This document shows positions 1 through 7,550 of a stretch of DNA of 9,409 nt, piece after piece; within the stretch, counting starts at the first letter, position 1; the number at the start of each line of letters is the position of its first letter. Source of the stretch: Alteromonadaceae bacterium. GTDB taxonomy: Bacteria > Pseudomonadota > Gammaproteobacteria > Pseudomonadales > Oleiphilaceae. The position numbers were made by a program, and so were the translations under genes. The notes beneath the pieces are model-generated. The model ran no database searches. It had not been told where the DNA came from and worked only from the letters and a program-made list of their open reading frames with translations. The DNA is taken from NCBI GenBank assembly GCA_013393545.1, contig JABXHG010000147.1, forward strand, positions 1 to 9,409, given 5' to 3'.

Positions 1-2009
1 CGGCCGCCGGCTATGTCGTCCGCAGAGCCCATGCGAGTGACGATCCGGTCCACCGGGCCGAGCACCCCGCGGTCGGAGAACCCAAAGCTGTCGGTATACG
101 CCAGCACGGCCATGAGTGAGGCCTTCCGCCCTTACGTGGACTTACCGCCCATGTTCGGGCCGGTGATCACCAGCATGCGGCGCTTGTCGTCCATCAACAG
201 GTTGTTGGGTACGAAGGGTTCGCTCAGTAGTTGTTCCACCACCGGGTGCCGGCTTTCCTCCACGTTGAAGCCGGGCTGGTCGGTAAATTCCGGCGCGGTG
301 AAGCGCAGGCTGGTGGCACGCTCGGCAAAGTTGCTCAGCACGTCCAATTCGGCCAGAGCCTGCGCGGCGTCCTGCAGCGGCGCCAGCTGTTCAGCTACGG
401 CTTCCAGTACGTCATCGTACAGGCCCTTCTCCCGGGCCAAGGCGCGGCTCTTGGCGCTCAGGGCCTTGTCTTCGAATTCTTTGAGCTCCGGGGTGATGAA
501 GCGCTCGGCGTTTTTCAGGGTCTGGCGGCGGATGTAGTCCACAGGTGCCTGGTCGGACTGGGCGCGGCTGATTTCGATGTAATAGCCGTGTACCCGGTTG
601 TAGCCCACTTTCAGGGTGGAGATGCCGGTGCGTTCGCGCTCCCGGGTTTCCACATCCAACAGGAACTGGCCGGCGTTTTCGCTGATGTTGCGCAGATCGT
701 CCAGCTCTTCATCGAAGCCCTCGGCAATCACGCCACCATCGCGTACCACCACCGGCGGGTTTTCGATGATGGCCCGTTCCAGCAGATCGGCCAGCTCCGG
801 GTATTCGCCCACGGTGGTGGCCAGTTTCACAATGTGGTGAGAGTTGACCGGCTTCAGGGCATCCTGCAGTTCCGGCAGCGCCTGGAAGGCATCGCGCAGG
901 CGTGCCAGATCCCGGGGGCGGGCCGAGCGCAGGGCCACCCGAGACAGAATGCGCTCGATGTCGCCGACTTTCTTCAGCAGGTCATGCACCGGTTCATAAT
1001 GGAAACCATCCAACAGGGCGGAGACCGCCTGCTGGCGGTGTTTGACTGTTTCCACGTCCCGCAGCGGGCGGTTCAGCCAGCGGCGCAGCTCCCGGGCGCC
1101 CATGGCGGTGGCGGTGCGGTCCATGACCCACGCCAGTGTATGCTGCGTGCCGCCCATCAGGTTGGTGTCGATTTCCAGGTTGCGGCGGCTGGTGGCATCC
1201 AGAATCACCGCGTCCTCGCGCCGTTCCCGGCTCAGTTTGCGAATATGGGGCAGGGCGGTGCGCTGGGTTTCCCGGGCGTATTGCAGCAGGCAGCCGGCGG
1301 CGCAGATGGCCAGGTGCAGGTCTTCACAGCCGAAGCCGGTCAGGTCTTTCACCTGCAGTTGCTGGGTGATGATGCGGTGGGCGGAGTCTTCCTCGAACAG
1401 CCAGGGGCCCTGGCGCCGAATGCCGGTGAAGCCTTCCAGAATCTCGCCATAGGGGAAATCCTCACTGATCAGGATCTCCGCCGGCCGCAGGCGCTGCAGC
1501 TCGCCCTGCAAGGCTTCCAGCCCGGCCAGCTCGGACACGGCAAACCGACCGCTGGAAATGTCCAGCGAGGCAATGCCGAAGCTTTCCTTGTGGCTGAAAA
1601 TGGCAGCCAGCAGGTTATCGCGCCGGTCTTCCAGAAACGCTTCGTCACTCAGGGTACCGGGCGTGACAATGCGCACCACTTTCCGTTCCACCGGCCCCTT
1701 GCTGGTGGCTGGATCGCCAATCTGCTCGCAAATGGCCAGCGAATGCCCCCCCCGCACCAGCCGCGCAATGTAGTTCTCCGCCGAGTGGTAGGGAATGCCG
1801 GCCATGGGGATGGGGTTGCCGCCGGACTGCCCCCGGGCGGTGAGGGTAATGTCCAGCAACTCCGCCGCTTTCTTGGCATCCTCGTAGAACAGCTCGTAGA
1901 AATCCCCCATGCGGTAGAACACCAGCTCGTTGGGGTGCTCGCCCTTGATCTTCAGGTACTGCTGCATCATGGGGGTGTGTTTGGGCTGTTCGGTTTGGGA
2001 TGCTGCCAT
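1..2009 (-). CDS. mutS: DNA mismatch repair protein MutS, 3'-partial, with an in-frame stop after Walker A
   Basis: MutS recognises mismatches and short loops and recruits MutL. The chosen start (ATG at 2009-2007) gives a protein beginning [15 protein letters not shown]. An upstream extension of this frame runs antisense through pncC and is not credible. The mismatch-reading Phe-x-Glu motif is present as G-D-F37-Y-E39. Connector, core/lever and clamp regions follow, and Walker A (GPNMGGKST) lies at residues 617-625, close to its E. coli position. The codon after it, where MutS normally has Tyr, is TAA (132-134). The same frame continues to the left edge and ends in [19 protein letters not shown], which is recognisably MutS. 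Residues just after the stop depart sharply from the usual YMRQTALI block. About 200 C-terminal residues (Walker B, helix-turn-helix) lie outside the window. The gene is divergent from pncC, with no convincing promoter in the gap. Identity is secure; whether the stop is real is doubtful. Confidence 0.95.
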
Positions 2010-2111
2010 GGAATGATCCGGTTGATATCGCCGTTGGGTTAAGAGCGGAATTGTAAGAAAATAGAGGCTACGATGAAACGCACATTTCAAGAGTTCGCTA
2101 ACGGAGGCATG

Positions 2112-2612
2112 ATGCCCATCACTGAAGAACAACTCCAGCAAGCCGGCGCAGAGCTTGGTGATCAACTCAGGTACCATGGCCGCACCATCGCAACGGCGGA
2201 AAGTTGCACCGGTGGCTGGGTGGCCAAGGTGCTGACCGACCGGCCCGGTTGTTCCGCGTACGTGATGGCCGGGCTGGTCACCTACAGTAATGAAGCCAAG
2301 CAGATGCTGTTGGGCGTGGACGAGCAGGTTCTGGAGACCGAGGGCGCGGTCAGCGAACTGGTTGTTCGGCAGATGGTGGCCGGCGCGGTGCGGGCCACTG
2401 GTGCCGATGTGGCGGTCGCCATTAGTGGCATTGCCGGCCCCGGCGGTGGCAGCGAGGAAGAGCCGGTGGGCACGGTCTGGTTTGCCTGGGGTGCGGGGCC
2501 GGGGCACACGGAAACTTCGCTCCAGCACTTCGAAGGCGACCGCGATGCCGTCCGGCGCCAGGCGGTTTTGTATGCACTGCAAGGGGTTACCGGCTTTCTG
2601 CAGAACCGATAA
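2112..2612 (+). CDS. pncC: CinA C-terminal domain protein, nicotinamide-nucleotide amidohydrolase (PncC)
   Basis: PncC deamidates nicotinamide mononucleotide, partly a by-product of NAD-dependent DNA ligase, to nicotinic acid mononucleotide for NAD recycling. Visible family motifs are ATAESCTGG (residues 27-35, with the family's catalytic Ser at 31), [10 protein letters not shown] (54-63) and [19 protein letters not shown]. The start at 2112 gives 166 residues, the usual size for the stand-alone CinA C-terminal domain, and follows GGAGG at 2103-2107 by 4 nt. Alternatives are ATG at 2109, and ATG at 2073 preceded by AGAGG at 2063-2067, which would add 13 residues. The N-terminal molybdopterin-binding-like domain of full CinA is absent. 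The gene lies just upstream of recA, the common order in Pseudomonas-like gammaproteobacteria, but recA has its own promoter. The start is less certain than the function. Confidence 0.92.
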   Translation: MPITEEQLQQAGAELGDQLRYHGRTIATAESCTGGWVAKVLTDRPGCSAYVMAGLVTYSNEAKQMLLGVDEQVLETEGAVSELVVRQMVAGAVRATGADVAVAISGIAGPGGGSEEEPVGTVWFAWGAGPGHTETSLQHFEGDRDAVRRQAVLYALQGVTGFLQNR

Positions 2613-2633
2613 AACATTTCACAATGGTGGGGG

Positions 2634-2662
2634 TTGGTCTGCGCCATTTCCTGTGCTTTAAT
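2634..2662 (+). promoter_or_regulatory. Candidate recA promoter (extended -10)
   Basis: A -35-like TTGGTC (2634-2639) is followed by a 17-bp spacer and TTTAAT (2657-2662; 5 of 6 to TATAAT). A TG dinucleotide (2654-2655) sits one base upstream of the -10, giving an extended -10 that could offset the weak -35. Transcription would start near 2669, inside the LexA box, which fits a repressed SOS promoter. This is a pattern match only; the LexA box supports the location. Confidence 0.55.
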
Positions 2663-2681
2663 ACTGTTCAAATATACAGGA
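2662..2681 (+). promoter_or_regulatory. LexA-binding site (SOS box) of recA
   Basis: The 20-mer TACTGTTCAAATATACAGGA contains a perfect CTGT-N8-ACAG core (2664-2679) with an AT-rich centre, matching the gammaproteobacterial LexA operator. It lies about 85 bp upstream of recA and overlaps the predicted -10 and transcription start, so LexA would block polymerase until DNA damage triggers its self-cleavage. The site is directly visible; occupancy is inferred from the family. Confidence 0.93.
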
Positions 2682-2698
2682 AAAGTGCTGTACAGATT

Positions 2699-2719
2699 CA
2701 GCATTTCAAAAATATGCTG
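2699..2719 (+). other. Small inverted repeat in the recA leader
   Basis: CAGCAT (2699-2704) and ATGCTG (2714-2719) form a perfect 6-bp inverted repeat around a 9-nt AT-rich loop. It lies between the LexA box and the recA ribosome binding site, within the expected 5' untranslated region. It has no U-run, so it does not resemble a terminator. It could be a weak mRNA hairpin or a protein site, and its short stem makes chance plausible. Confidence 0.35.
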
Positions 2720-2765
2720 CTGGCAACCGGGATGTACCAGCGGCCAGTCAACGAGGGTTTGGATG

Positions 2766-3812
2766 ATGGAAGACAACCGCAAGAAAGCACTCAACGCGGC
2801 ACTCGGCCAGATTGAGCGTCAATTCGGCAAGGGCGCCGTAATGAAAATGGGCGACCAGCCCCGTGAAGCCATTCCGGCGGTTTCCACCGGTTCGCTGGGC
2901 CTGGATGTGGCGCTGGGTATTGGCGGTCTCCCTTATGGCCGTATTTGTGAGATTTACGGCCCTGAAAGCTCCGGTAAAACTACGTTGACTCTGCAAGTGA
3001 TTGCTGAAGCCCAGAAACAGGGCAAAACCTGTGCTTTCGTGGATGCCGAACACGCGCTGGATCCGGTTTATGCGGAAAAGCTGGGCGTTAATGTGGACGA
3101 GTTGCTGGTTTCCCAGCCGGACACCGGTGAACAGGCGCTGGAAATCGCCGACATGCTGGTTCGCTCTAATGCCGTAGACGTCATTGTCGTTGACTCGGTA
3201 GCGGCCTTGACTCCGAAAGCGGAAATTGAAGGTGAAATGGGCGACAGCCACGTGGGCCTGCAGGCCCGCCTGATGTCCCAGGCGCTGCGTAAACTGACCA
3301 GCAACGTGAAGCACGCCAACTGCCTGATGGTGTTTATCAACCAGATCCGCATGAAGATCGGCGTGATGTTTGGTAGCCCGGAAACCACCACCGGTGGTAA
3401 CGCCCTGAAGTTCTATTCCTCCGTCCGCCTGGATATCCGCCGCATTGGTGCGGTGAAAGACGGCGACGAAGTGACCGGTAACGAAACCCGCGTGAAAGTG
3501 GTGAAGAACAAAGTTTCCCCGCCGTTCAGGCAGGCCGAGTTCCAGATCATGTACGGCAAGGGCATCTATCACATGGCCGAAGTGCTGGACATGGGTGTGA
3601 AGGAAGGCTTCGTGGACAAGGCCGGTGCCTGGTACGCCTACAACGGCGACAAGATTGGTCAGGGCAAGGCAAATGCCGCCAAGTTCCTGGAAGAGAACCC
3701 TGACATCGCCAATGAAATTGAAACCAATATTCGCGAGAAGCTGATGCCCAAGCCGGTTCAGAAAGAAAAAGAAGAGCCTGCGGAAGCGGACGCCAACGGC
3801 GAACTGCTTTAA
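2766..3812 (+). CDS. recA: Recombinase RecA
   Basis: RecA forms ATP-dependent filaments on single-stranded DNA, drives homologous strand exchange, and as a coprotease stimulates LexA cleavage. The 348-residue product starts [23 protein letters not shown] in shortened family form (MEDNRKKAL onward). It carries Walker [10 protein letters not shown] (residues 65-73), a Walker B strand ending [10 protein letters not shown], the L2 DNA-binding loop around [14 protein letters not shown], and an acidic C-terminal tail rich in Glu and Asp. Length and motifs are normal. GAGGG (2753-2757) lies 8 nt before the ATG at 2766; an adjacent ATG at 2763 would add one Met. A longer in-frame extension to 2634 crosses the promoter and LexA box and is rejected. 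No clear terminator separates it from the next gene 49 bp downstream, so read-through is likely. Confidence 0.99.
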   Translation: MEDNRKKALNAALGQIERQFGKGAVMKMGDQPREAIPAVSTGSLGLDVALGIGGLPYGRICEIYGPESSGKTTLTLQVIAEAQKQGKTCAFVDAEHALDPVYAEKLGVNVDELLVSQPDTGEQALEIADMLVRSNAVDVIVVDSVAALTPKAEIEGEMGDSHVGLQARLMSQALRKLTSNVKHANCLMVFINQIRMKIGVMFGSPETTTGGNALKFYSSVRLDIRRIGAVKDGDEVTGNETRVKVVKNKVSPPFRQAEFQIMYGKGIYHMAEVLDMGVKEGFVDKAGAWYAYNGDKIGQGKANAAKFLEENPDIANEIETNIREKLMPKPVQKEKEEPAEADANGELL

Positions 3813-3861
3813 CTTTATGTTGCGGTTTGTTGGCCGCCGGGGATGGTAAAAAGGGAATGCC

Positions 3862-4332
3862 ATGACAGGTCAGAAAATACTCCTGATAGTTGTCCACGCC
3901 CCATCCCCGAATACCGAAAAACTAAGAGATGCCGTGGTGGCGGGCGCCCGCCACCCGGATATCGACACCGTTGAGGTGATCGTCAAGGCGTCACTGGACA
4001 CCACCCCCGACGACGTCCTTTCCTGTGACGCCCTTGTTCTGGGCACCACTGAGAACCTCGGCTACATGGCCGGGCTCACCAAAGATTTCTTCGACCGTTG
4101 CTATTACCCCTGCCTGGAACACACTCAGGGGCTGCCGTTCGCGCTGTATATCCGTGCCGGCCACGATGGTACAGGGACCCTTCGCGCCATCGAAAGCATT
4201 GCCTCCGGCCTGCGCTGGAAACTGGCCCAGGAGCCGTTGATTTGCCGGGGTGAGTATCAGCCGGCGTTTGAAGAACAATGCCAGAAGCTGGGCCTGTATA
4301 TGGCCGCCGGCCTCGACGCTGGCGTAATCTGA
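3862..4332 (+). CDS. Flavodoxin-fold / NAD(P)H-dependent oxidoreductase-like protein
   Basis: The 156-residue product resembles small FMN-binding flavodoxin-fold proteins. The N-terminal beta strand ILLIVVHAP is followed by SPNTEKLRDAV, in the position of the FMN phosphate-binding loop of the NADPH-dependent FMN reductase/flavodoxin group. The second conserved segment ALVLGTTENLGYMAGLTKDF followed by FDR matches the 'glvlGtP.y.g.msg.lK.flDR' pattern around the isoalloxazine ring. It has no signal peptide or membrane segment, so it should be cytosolic. AAGGGA (3851-3856) lies 5 nt before the ATG. It follows recA by 49 bp without a visible terminator and may be co-transcribed with it. Substrate and partner cannot be read from the sequence, and I do not recognise a specific named gene. 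Confidence 0.82.
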   Translation: MTGQKILLIVVHAPSPNTEKLRDAVVAGARHPDIDTVEVIVKASLDTTPDDVLSCDALVLGTTENLGYMAGLTKDFFDRCYYPCLEHTQGLPFALYIRAGHDGTGTLRAIESIASGLRWKLAQEPLICRGEYQPAFEEQCQKLGLYMAAGLDAGVI

Positions 4333-4339
4333 GAAAACC

Positions 4340-4382
4340 GCGACAGCCTGCCCCTCAGCCACTACAATGGCAACTCATTGTA
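4340..4382 (+). promoter_or_regulatory. Candidate promoter with overlapping 7-6-7 dyad operator, upstream of the Lon-like gene
   Basis: GCGACA (4340-4345; 4 of 6 to TTGACA), a 17-bp spacer and TACAAT (4363-4368; 5 of 6 to TATAAT) form a reasonable sigma-70 promoter. A perfect inverted repeat TACAATG-GCAACT-CATTGTA (4363-4382) begins exactly at the -10 and covers the expected start near 4375. This placement suits a repressor operator; a 7-bp mRNA hairpin is the alternative. No regulator is identified. Confidence 0.5.
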
Positions 4383-4412
4383 ATTTCAAACCGAACTTGA
4401 CGGGATTGCGCC

Positions 4413-6821
4413 TTGAAGTCATTGCCCCTGCACCAGTTGTATAAAGCCTGCGTTCTCAAAGATCTCCCTTTTAAAACCACTCGGCAACTTGAGCCCCTGG
4501 CAGAAATCGTTGGCCAGAATCGTGCCCAGGAAGCCGTGCGGTTTGCGCTGGCCATGCCCCATGGTGGCTACAACGTGTACGCGGTCGGGCGCAACGGGTT
4601 GGGCAAGCGCACCATGATGCTCCGGTATCTTGAGCACCATGTGGATACCGACCAGCAAAGCCACGACTGGTGCTACGTGGCCAACTTCGAGGAACCCCGC
4701 AACCCGAAGTTGCTGAAGTTGCCGTCCGGCATGGGCACCGAGCTCAAACAGGACATGGAAAAGCTCATGTCGCGCCTGGTGAAAATGATTCCCCAGACTT
4801 TCGAGGGCGACAACTTCCTTGAGCGCGCGGAAAACCTGAAAAACGAATACGGCAAAAAGCAGGAAGACGAGCTGGAGAAAGTGGCCGAGCAGGCCAAGCG
4901 CAAAAAAGTTCGCTTAACCATCACCACGCCCGGTGGTTACCGGCTGGTGGCGATGAATGGCGAAGAGCCGCATACAGCCGAGACTTTTCAGGAGCTCAGT
5001 GACGCAGAGCGAGACAAGTTTGAAGAAGTTATCAATAAACTGGAGAAAAAGCTGCGCCAAGCGGTACGCAAGCTGGCCGACTGGGAGCAGGAATACGCCG
5101 AGAAACAGCAGGCACTCAACGAAGAAACGCTGGCAGACATTTCAGGGCACCAGATTGATGACCTGGTGAAAAAGTACAGCGATTTGCCGGATGTGGTCGA
5201 GCACCTGGAGGCCATTCGGGGTGACCTGGCGGAGAACCTGGATATTTTTCTGGATGACGACGATGAGCAGACCGCCATTGCCTACGCGTCACTGGACAAG
5301 AAAATGCCGCGCCGGTATCTGGTCAATGTCATCGTTCACCAGAAAAACAACGAAGTGCCGGTGGTAGTGGAAGACAATCCCACCTACCACAATCTGTTCG
5401 GCTATGTGGAAAACGTGACCTATAAAGGCACCGTATTCACAGATTTCTCACTGATTCGCCCCGGCAGCCTGCACAAGGCCAACGGTGGTTACCTGTTGAT
5501 GGATGCCATCAAGGTACTGGAGCAGCCGTTTGTCTGGGATGGCCTGAAGCGGGCCTTGCGCTCGAAGTCCATTCAGATCAACTCTCTGGAGCGCGAGCTG
5601 ACCCTGTCCGGCACCATTTCAGTGGAGCCGGAATCGGTGCCGCTGGATGTCAAAATGGTGCTGTTCGGTGACCGGGAAACCTGGATGTTGTTGCAGGAGT
5701 ACGATCCGGAGTTCGCCGAGCTGTTCCGGGTAACCGCGGACTTTGAGAACGAAATGTACCGCAGCGACGACAGCCAGTTGCTGTACGCCAAATTCATCGC
5801 CAGTCTGGTGGTGGAGAAAGACCTGTTGCATTGCAGCAATAAAGCTGTGGCGCGCATTATTGAGCACAGCGCCCGCATGGCCGAGCATCAGGACCGGCTG
5901 TCCCTGCACGCAGCCGACATCGCCAATCTGCTGCGCGAATCGGATTTCTGGGCCCGGCAGGCGGGCGCCAAGCTGATTTCCGACACCCATGTGGAGCGGG
6001 CGCTGGAAAGCGCCAAATACCGCAGCAGCCGCATTCGCGACCAGTTCTATGATTCGATCCGTGATGGCACCACGCTGGTCAGTACCTCTGGCACTTGTGT
6101 GGGGCAGGTCAATGCCCTGTCCGTTCTGTCCACCGGCGGCTTTGAATTCGGGCTGTCCAACCGGGTAACCGCCACCTGCTATTACGGCGACGGCGGGGTC
6201 ATCGACATCGAGCGGGATGTCAAACTGGGCGGTAACCTGCATTCCAAGGGCGTGATGATTCTAAGCTCCTGGCTGGCGTCTCACTTTGCCGTAAACGACC
6301 CCATGCATTTATCGGCCAGCCTGACGTTCGAGCAAAACTACGGCGAGGTGGACGGCGACAGCGCGTCACTGGCCGAACTGGTGGCACTGGTGTCGTCGTT
6401 GTCCGGCGTGCCAGTGCGTCAGGACCTGGCGATTACCGGTTCCTTCAACCAGTTTGGCGACGTTCAGCCGATTGGCGGCGTGAATGAAAAAATCGAGGGC
6501 TTTTATGCAACCTGTGAGCTTAAAGACGGTCTTACCGGCTCCCAGGGAGTGATTGTGCCCGACACCAACGTACAGAACCTGATGCTCGACGGCGAGGTGG
6601 TGAAAGCGTGCCGTGCTGGTCGGTTCTCGGTGTATCCGGTTGCCAGAGTGGAAGAGGCCATTACACTGTTATTGGGTAAGCCTGCCGGCAAGGCCGACGC
6701 CAAGGGTCGCTATCCCAAACAGAGCGTTTTTGGCATTATTCAGCAACGCCTTGAAACAATGCGTGAACACGAACGGCAGGAACACGCCCGGGACGAACAC
6801 AAAGATCCGTCCATCCACTGA
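4413..6821 (+). CDS. Lon-like ATP-dependent protease (AAA ATPase plus S16 Ser/Lys peptidase)
   Basis: The 802-residue product belongs to the Lon-related family distinct from housekeeping Lon (AAA_32 plus Lon_C type). It lacks the LAN substrate-binding N-domain and begins with a segment typical of this family (LPLHQLYKAC). A P-loop-like GRNGLGKRT sits at residues 59-67. A charged helical, probably coiled-coil insert follows at ~105-280. A Walker B-like strand GGYLLMDA (358-365) and a GDRETWMLLQEYDPEF sensor region come next. The C-terminal S16 domain has catalytic Ser650 in DGDSAS and Lys693 in GGVNEK, spaced 43 residues apart as in E. coli Lon, so proteolysis should be intact. The start must be TTG at 4413: an in-frame stop lies at 4398-4400, and the next in-frame Met is too far inside. 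GGGA (4402-4405) lies 7 nt before it. The charged, His/Glu-rich tail is ordinary. Substrates are unknown. Confidence 0.93.
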   Translation: MKSLPLHQLYKACVLKDLPFKTTRQLEPLAEIVGQNRAQEAVRFALAMPHGGYNVYAVGRNGLGKRTMMLRYLEHHVDTDQQSHDWCYVANFEEPRNPKLLKLPSGMGTELKQDMEKLMSRLVKMIPQTFEGDNFLERAENLKNEYGKKQEDELEKVAEQAKRKKVRLTITTPGGYRLVAMNGEEPHTAETFQELSDAERDKFEEVINKLEKKLRQAVRKLADWEQEYAEKQQALNEETLADISGHQIDDLVKKYSDLPDVVEHLEAIRGDLAENLDIFLDDDDEQTAIAYASLDKKMPRRYLVNVIVHQKNNEVPVVVEDNPTYHNLFGYVENVTYKGTVFTDFSLIRPGSLHKANGGYLLMDAIKVLEQPFVWDGLKRALRSKSIQINSLERELTLSGTISVEPESVPLDVKMVLFGDRETWMLLQEYDPEFAELFRVTADFENEMYRSDDSQLLYAKFIASLVVEKDLLHCSNKAVARIIEHSARMAEHQDRLSLHAADIANLLRESDFWARQAGAKLISDTHVERALESAKYRSSRIRDQFYDSIRDGTTLVSTSGTCVGQVNALSVLSTGGFEFGLSNRVTATCYYGDGGVIDIERDVKLGGNLHSKGVMILSSWLASHFAVNDPMHLSASLTFEQNYGEVDGDSASLAELVALVSSLSGVPVRQDLAITGSFNQFGDVQPIGGVNEKIEGFYATCELKDGLTGSQGVIVPDTNVQNLMLDGEVVKACRAGRFSVYPVARVEEAITLLLGKPAGKADAKGRYPKQSVFGIIQQRLETMREHERQEHARDEHKDPSIH

Positions 6822-6825
6822 CCGG

Positions 6826-6861
6826 CCCAATAATAAAACGGACAGCCCAACAACAAACGGA
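6826..6861 (+). repeat. Imperfect direct repeat carrying two AAnAAnAA motifs in the response-regulator leader
   Basis: CCCAATAATAAAACGGA (6826-6842) and CCCAACAACAAACGGA (6846-6861) are near-identical copies offset by 20 bp. They contain AATAATAA (6829-6836) and AACAACAA (6849-6856), both perfect matches to the AAnAAnAA motif bound by Hfq/Crc in pseudomonad catabolite repression. The second copy ends next to the ribosome binding site AGGAG (6863-6867) of the downstream gene. The repeat is seen directly; a post-transcriptional control role is inference. Confidence 0.6.
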
Positions 6862-6878
6862 TAGGAGAGTACCGATCC

Positions 6879-7499
6879 ATGACTGATATCCAGCAGACTG
6901 TGTACGTGGTAGAGGACGACGAGGCCGTCCGTGATTCACTGGAACTCTTGCTCAAGTCGGATGGCAAGCCGGTGCAGACCTATGAAAGTGCCAACGCTTT
7001 CCTGAAAGATTACTCCGACCAGATGGCCGGCTGTATTGTGCTGGATATCCGTATGCCGGGCATGGACGGGATGGAGCTGCAAAAGAAGCTCAACGACAAG
7101 CACTCGATTCTGCCGATCATCTTTGTCACCGGCCACGGCGATGTGCCCATGGCGGTGGATGCCATGAAAGAGGGCGCGGTGGATTTTATTCAGAAGCCCT
7201 ATCGTGAAGAGGCACTGCTGGAAAAAATCGAAGCCGCGCTTGAACAGGACCGCGAACAGCGCAAAACCCTCGACGAGAAACAGGAAATCATCCGCCGGGT
7301 GAAAAGCCTCACGCCCCGCGAGCGCGAGATCATGGACCGGATGATTGCCGGCCAGGCCAATAAGGTGATCGCCATCGAGCTGGAGATCAGCCAGCGCACC
7401 GTTGAAATTCACCGTTCGCGGGTGATGCACAAGATGGGCACCCACTCGCTGGCGCACTTGGTGCGTATGGTGCTGTCAGTAAAGGACCTTATCGACTAG
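6879..7499 (+). CDS. Two-component response regulator, FixJ/NarL family (REC + LuxR-type HTH)
   Basis: The 206-residue cytoplasmic transcription regulator has an N-terminal receiver domain (residues ~7-120). Its acidic pocket is VVEDDE, phospho-acceptor Asp56 lies in VLDIRMPGMDG, the switch Thr in FVTGHGD, and the conserved Lys in IQKPY. A short linker leads to a C-terminal LuxR-type helix-turn-helix starting SLTPREREIM (Thr at 145), with TVEIHRSRVMHKMG as recognition helix and flank. Domain order and size match FixJ, TodT and TtrR-like regulators. AGGAG (6863-6867) lies 11 nt before the ATG, rather far, within the A-rich leader repeat. The gene follows the Lon-like gene by 57 bp and precedes its likely partner kinase by 51 bp. 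Its target promoters are not visible here. Confidence 0.94.
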   Translation: MTDIQQTVYVVEDDEAVRDSLELLLKSDGKPVQTYESANAFLKDYSDQMAGCIVLDIRMPGMDGMELQKKLNDKHSILPIIFVTGHGDVPMAVDAMKEGAVDFIQKPYREEALLEKIEAALEQDREQRKTLDEKQEIIRRVKSLTPREREIMDRMIAGQANKVIAIELEISQRTVEIHRSRVMHKMGTHSLAHLVRMVLSVKDLID

Positions 7500-7550
7500 C
7501 CGGGTGAGTGCCGTCATGATGCTGTCACTTTTTTAACCGGCTCTGTTTCT

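Noticed and set aside
231..2042. 603-codon open frame on the plus strand, antisense to mutS
   Set aside because: It lies wholly opposite a clearly recognised MutS coding frame, has low-complexity Gly/Gln/Ala-rich content and no family resemblance. Long antisense open frames are common in GC-rich genes.
2013..2072. Divergent sigma-70 promoters between mutS and pncC
   Set aside because: TTGATA at 2022-2027 has no suitably spaced -10 element, and no good -35/-10 pair was found on the minus strand.
2010..2582. N-terminal extension of the mutS frame on the minus strand, through pncC
   Set aside because: It overlaps the well-supported pncC gene antisense, and MutS homology starts only near MAASQTEQ at 2009.
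2688..2695. CTGTACAG palindrome as a second LexA box in front of recA
   Set aside because: The half-sites abut with no 8-bp spacer, so it cannot bind LexA in the standard way. It is probably a chance 8-mer.
2634..2765. Longer RecA with a start at 2634
   Set aside because: The extension would translate through the promoter and LexA box, and its residues do not resemble RecA N-termini.
2748..3863. 371-codon open frame on the minus strand, antisense to recA
   Set aside because: It is the shadow of the highly conserved recA coding sequence, with no recognisable domains.
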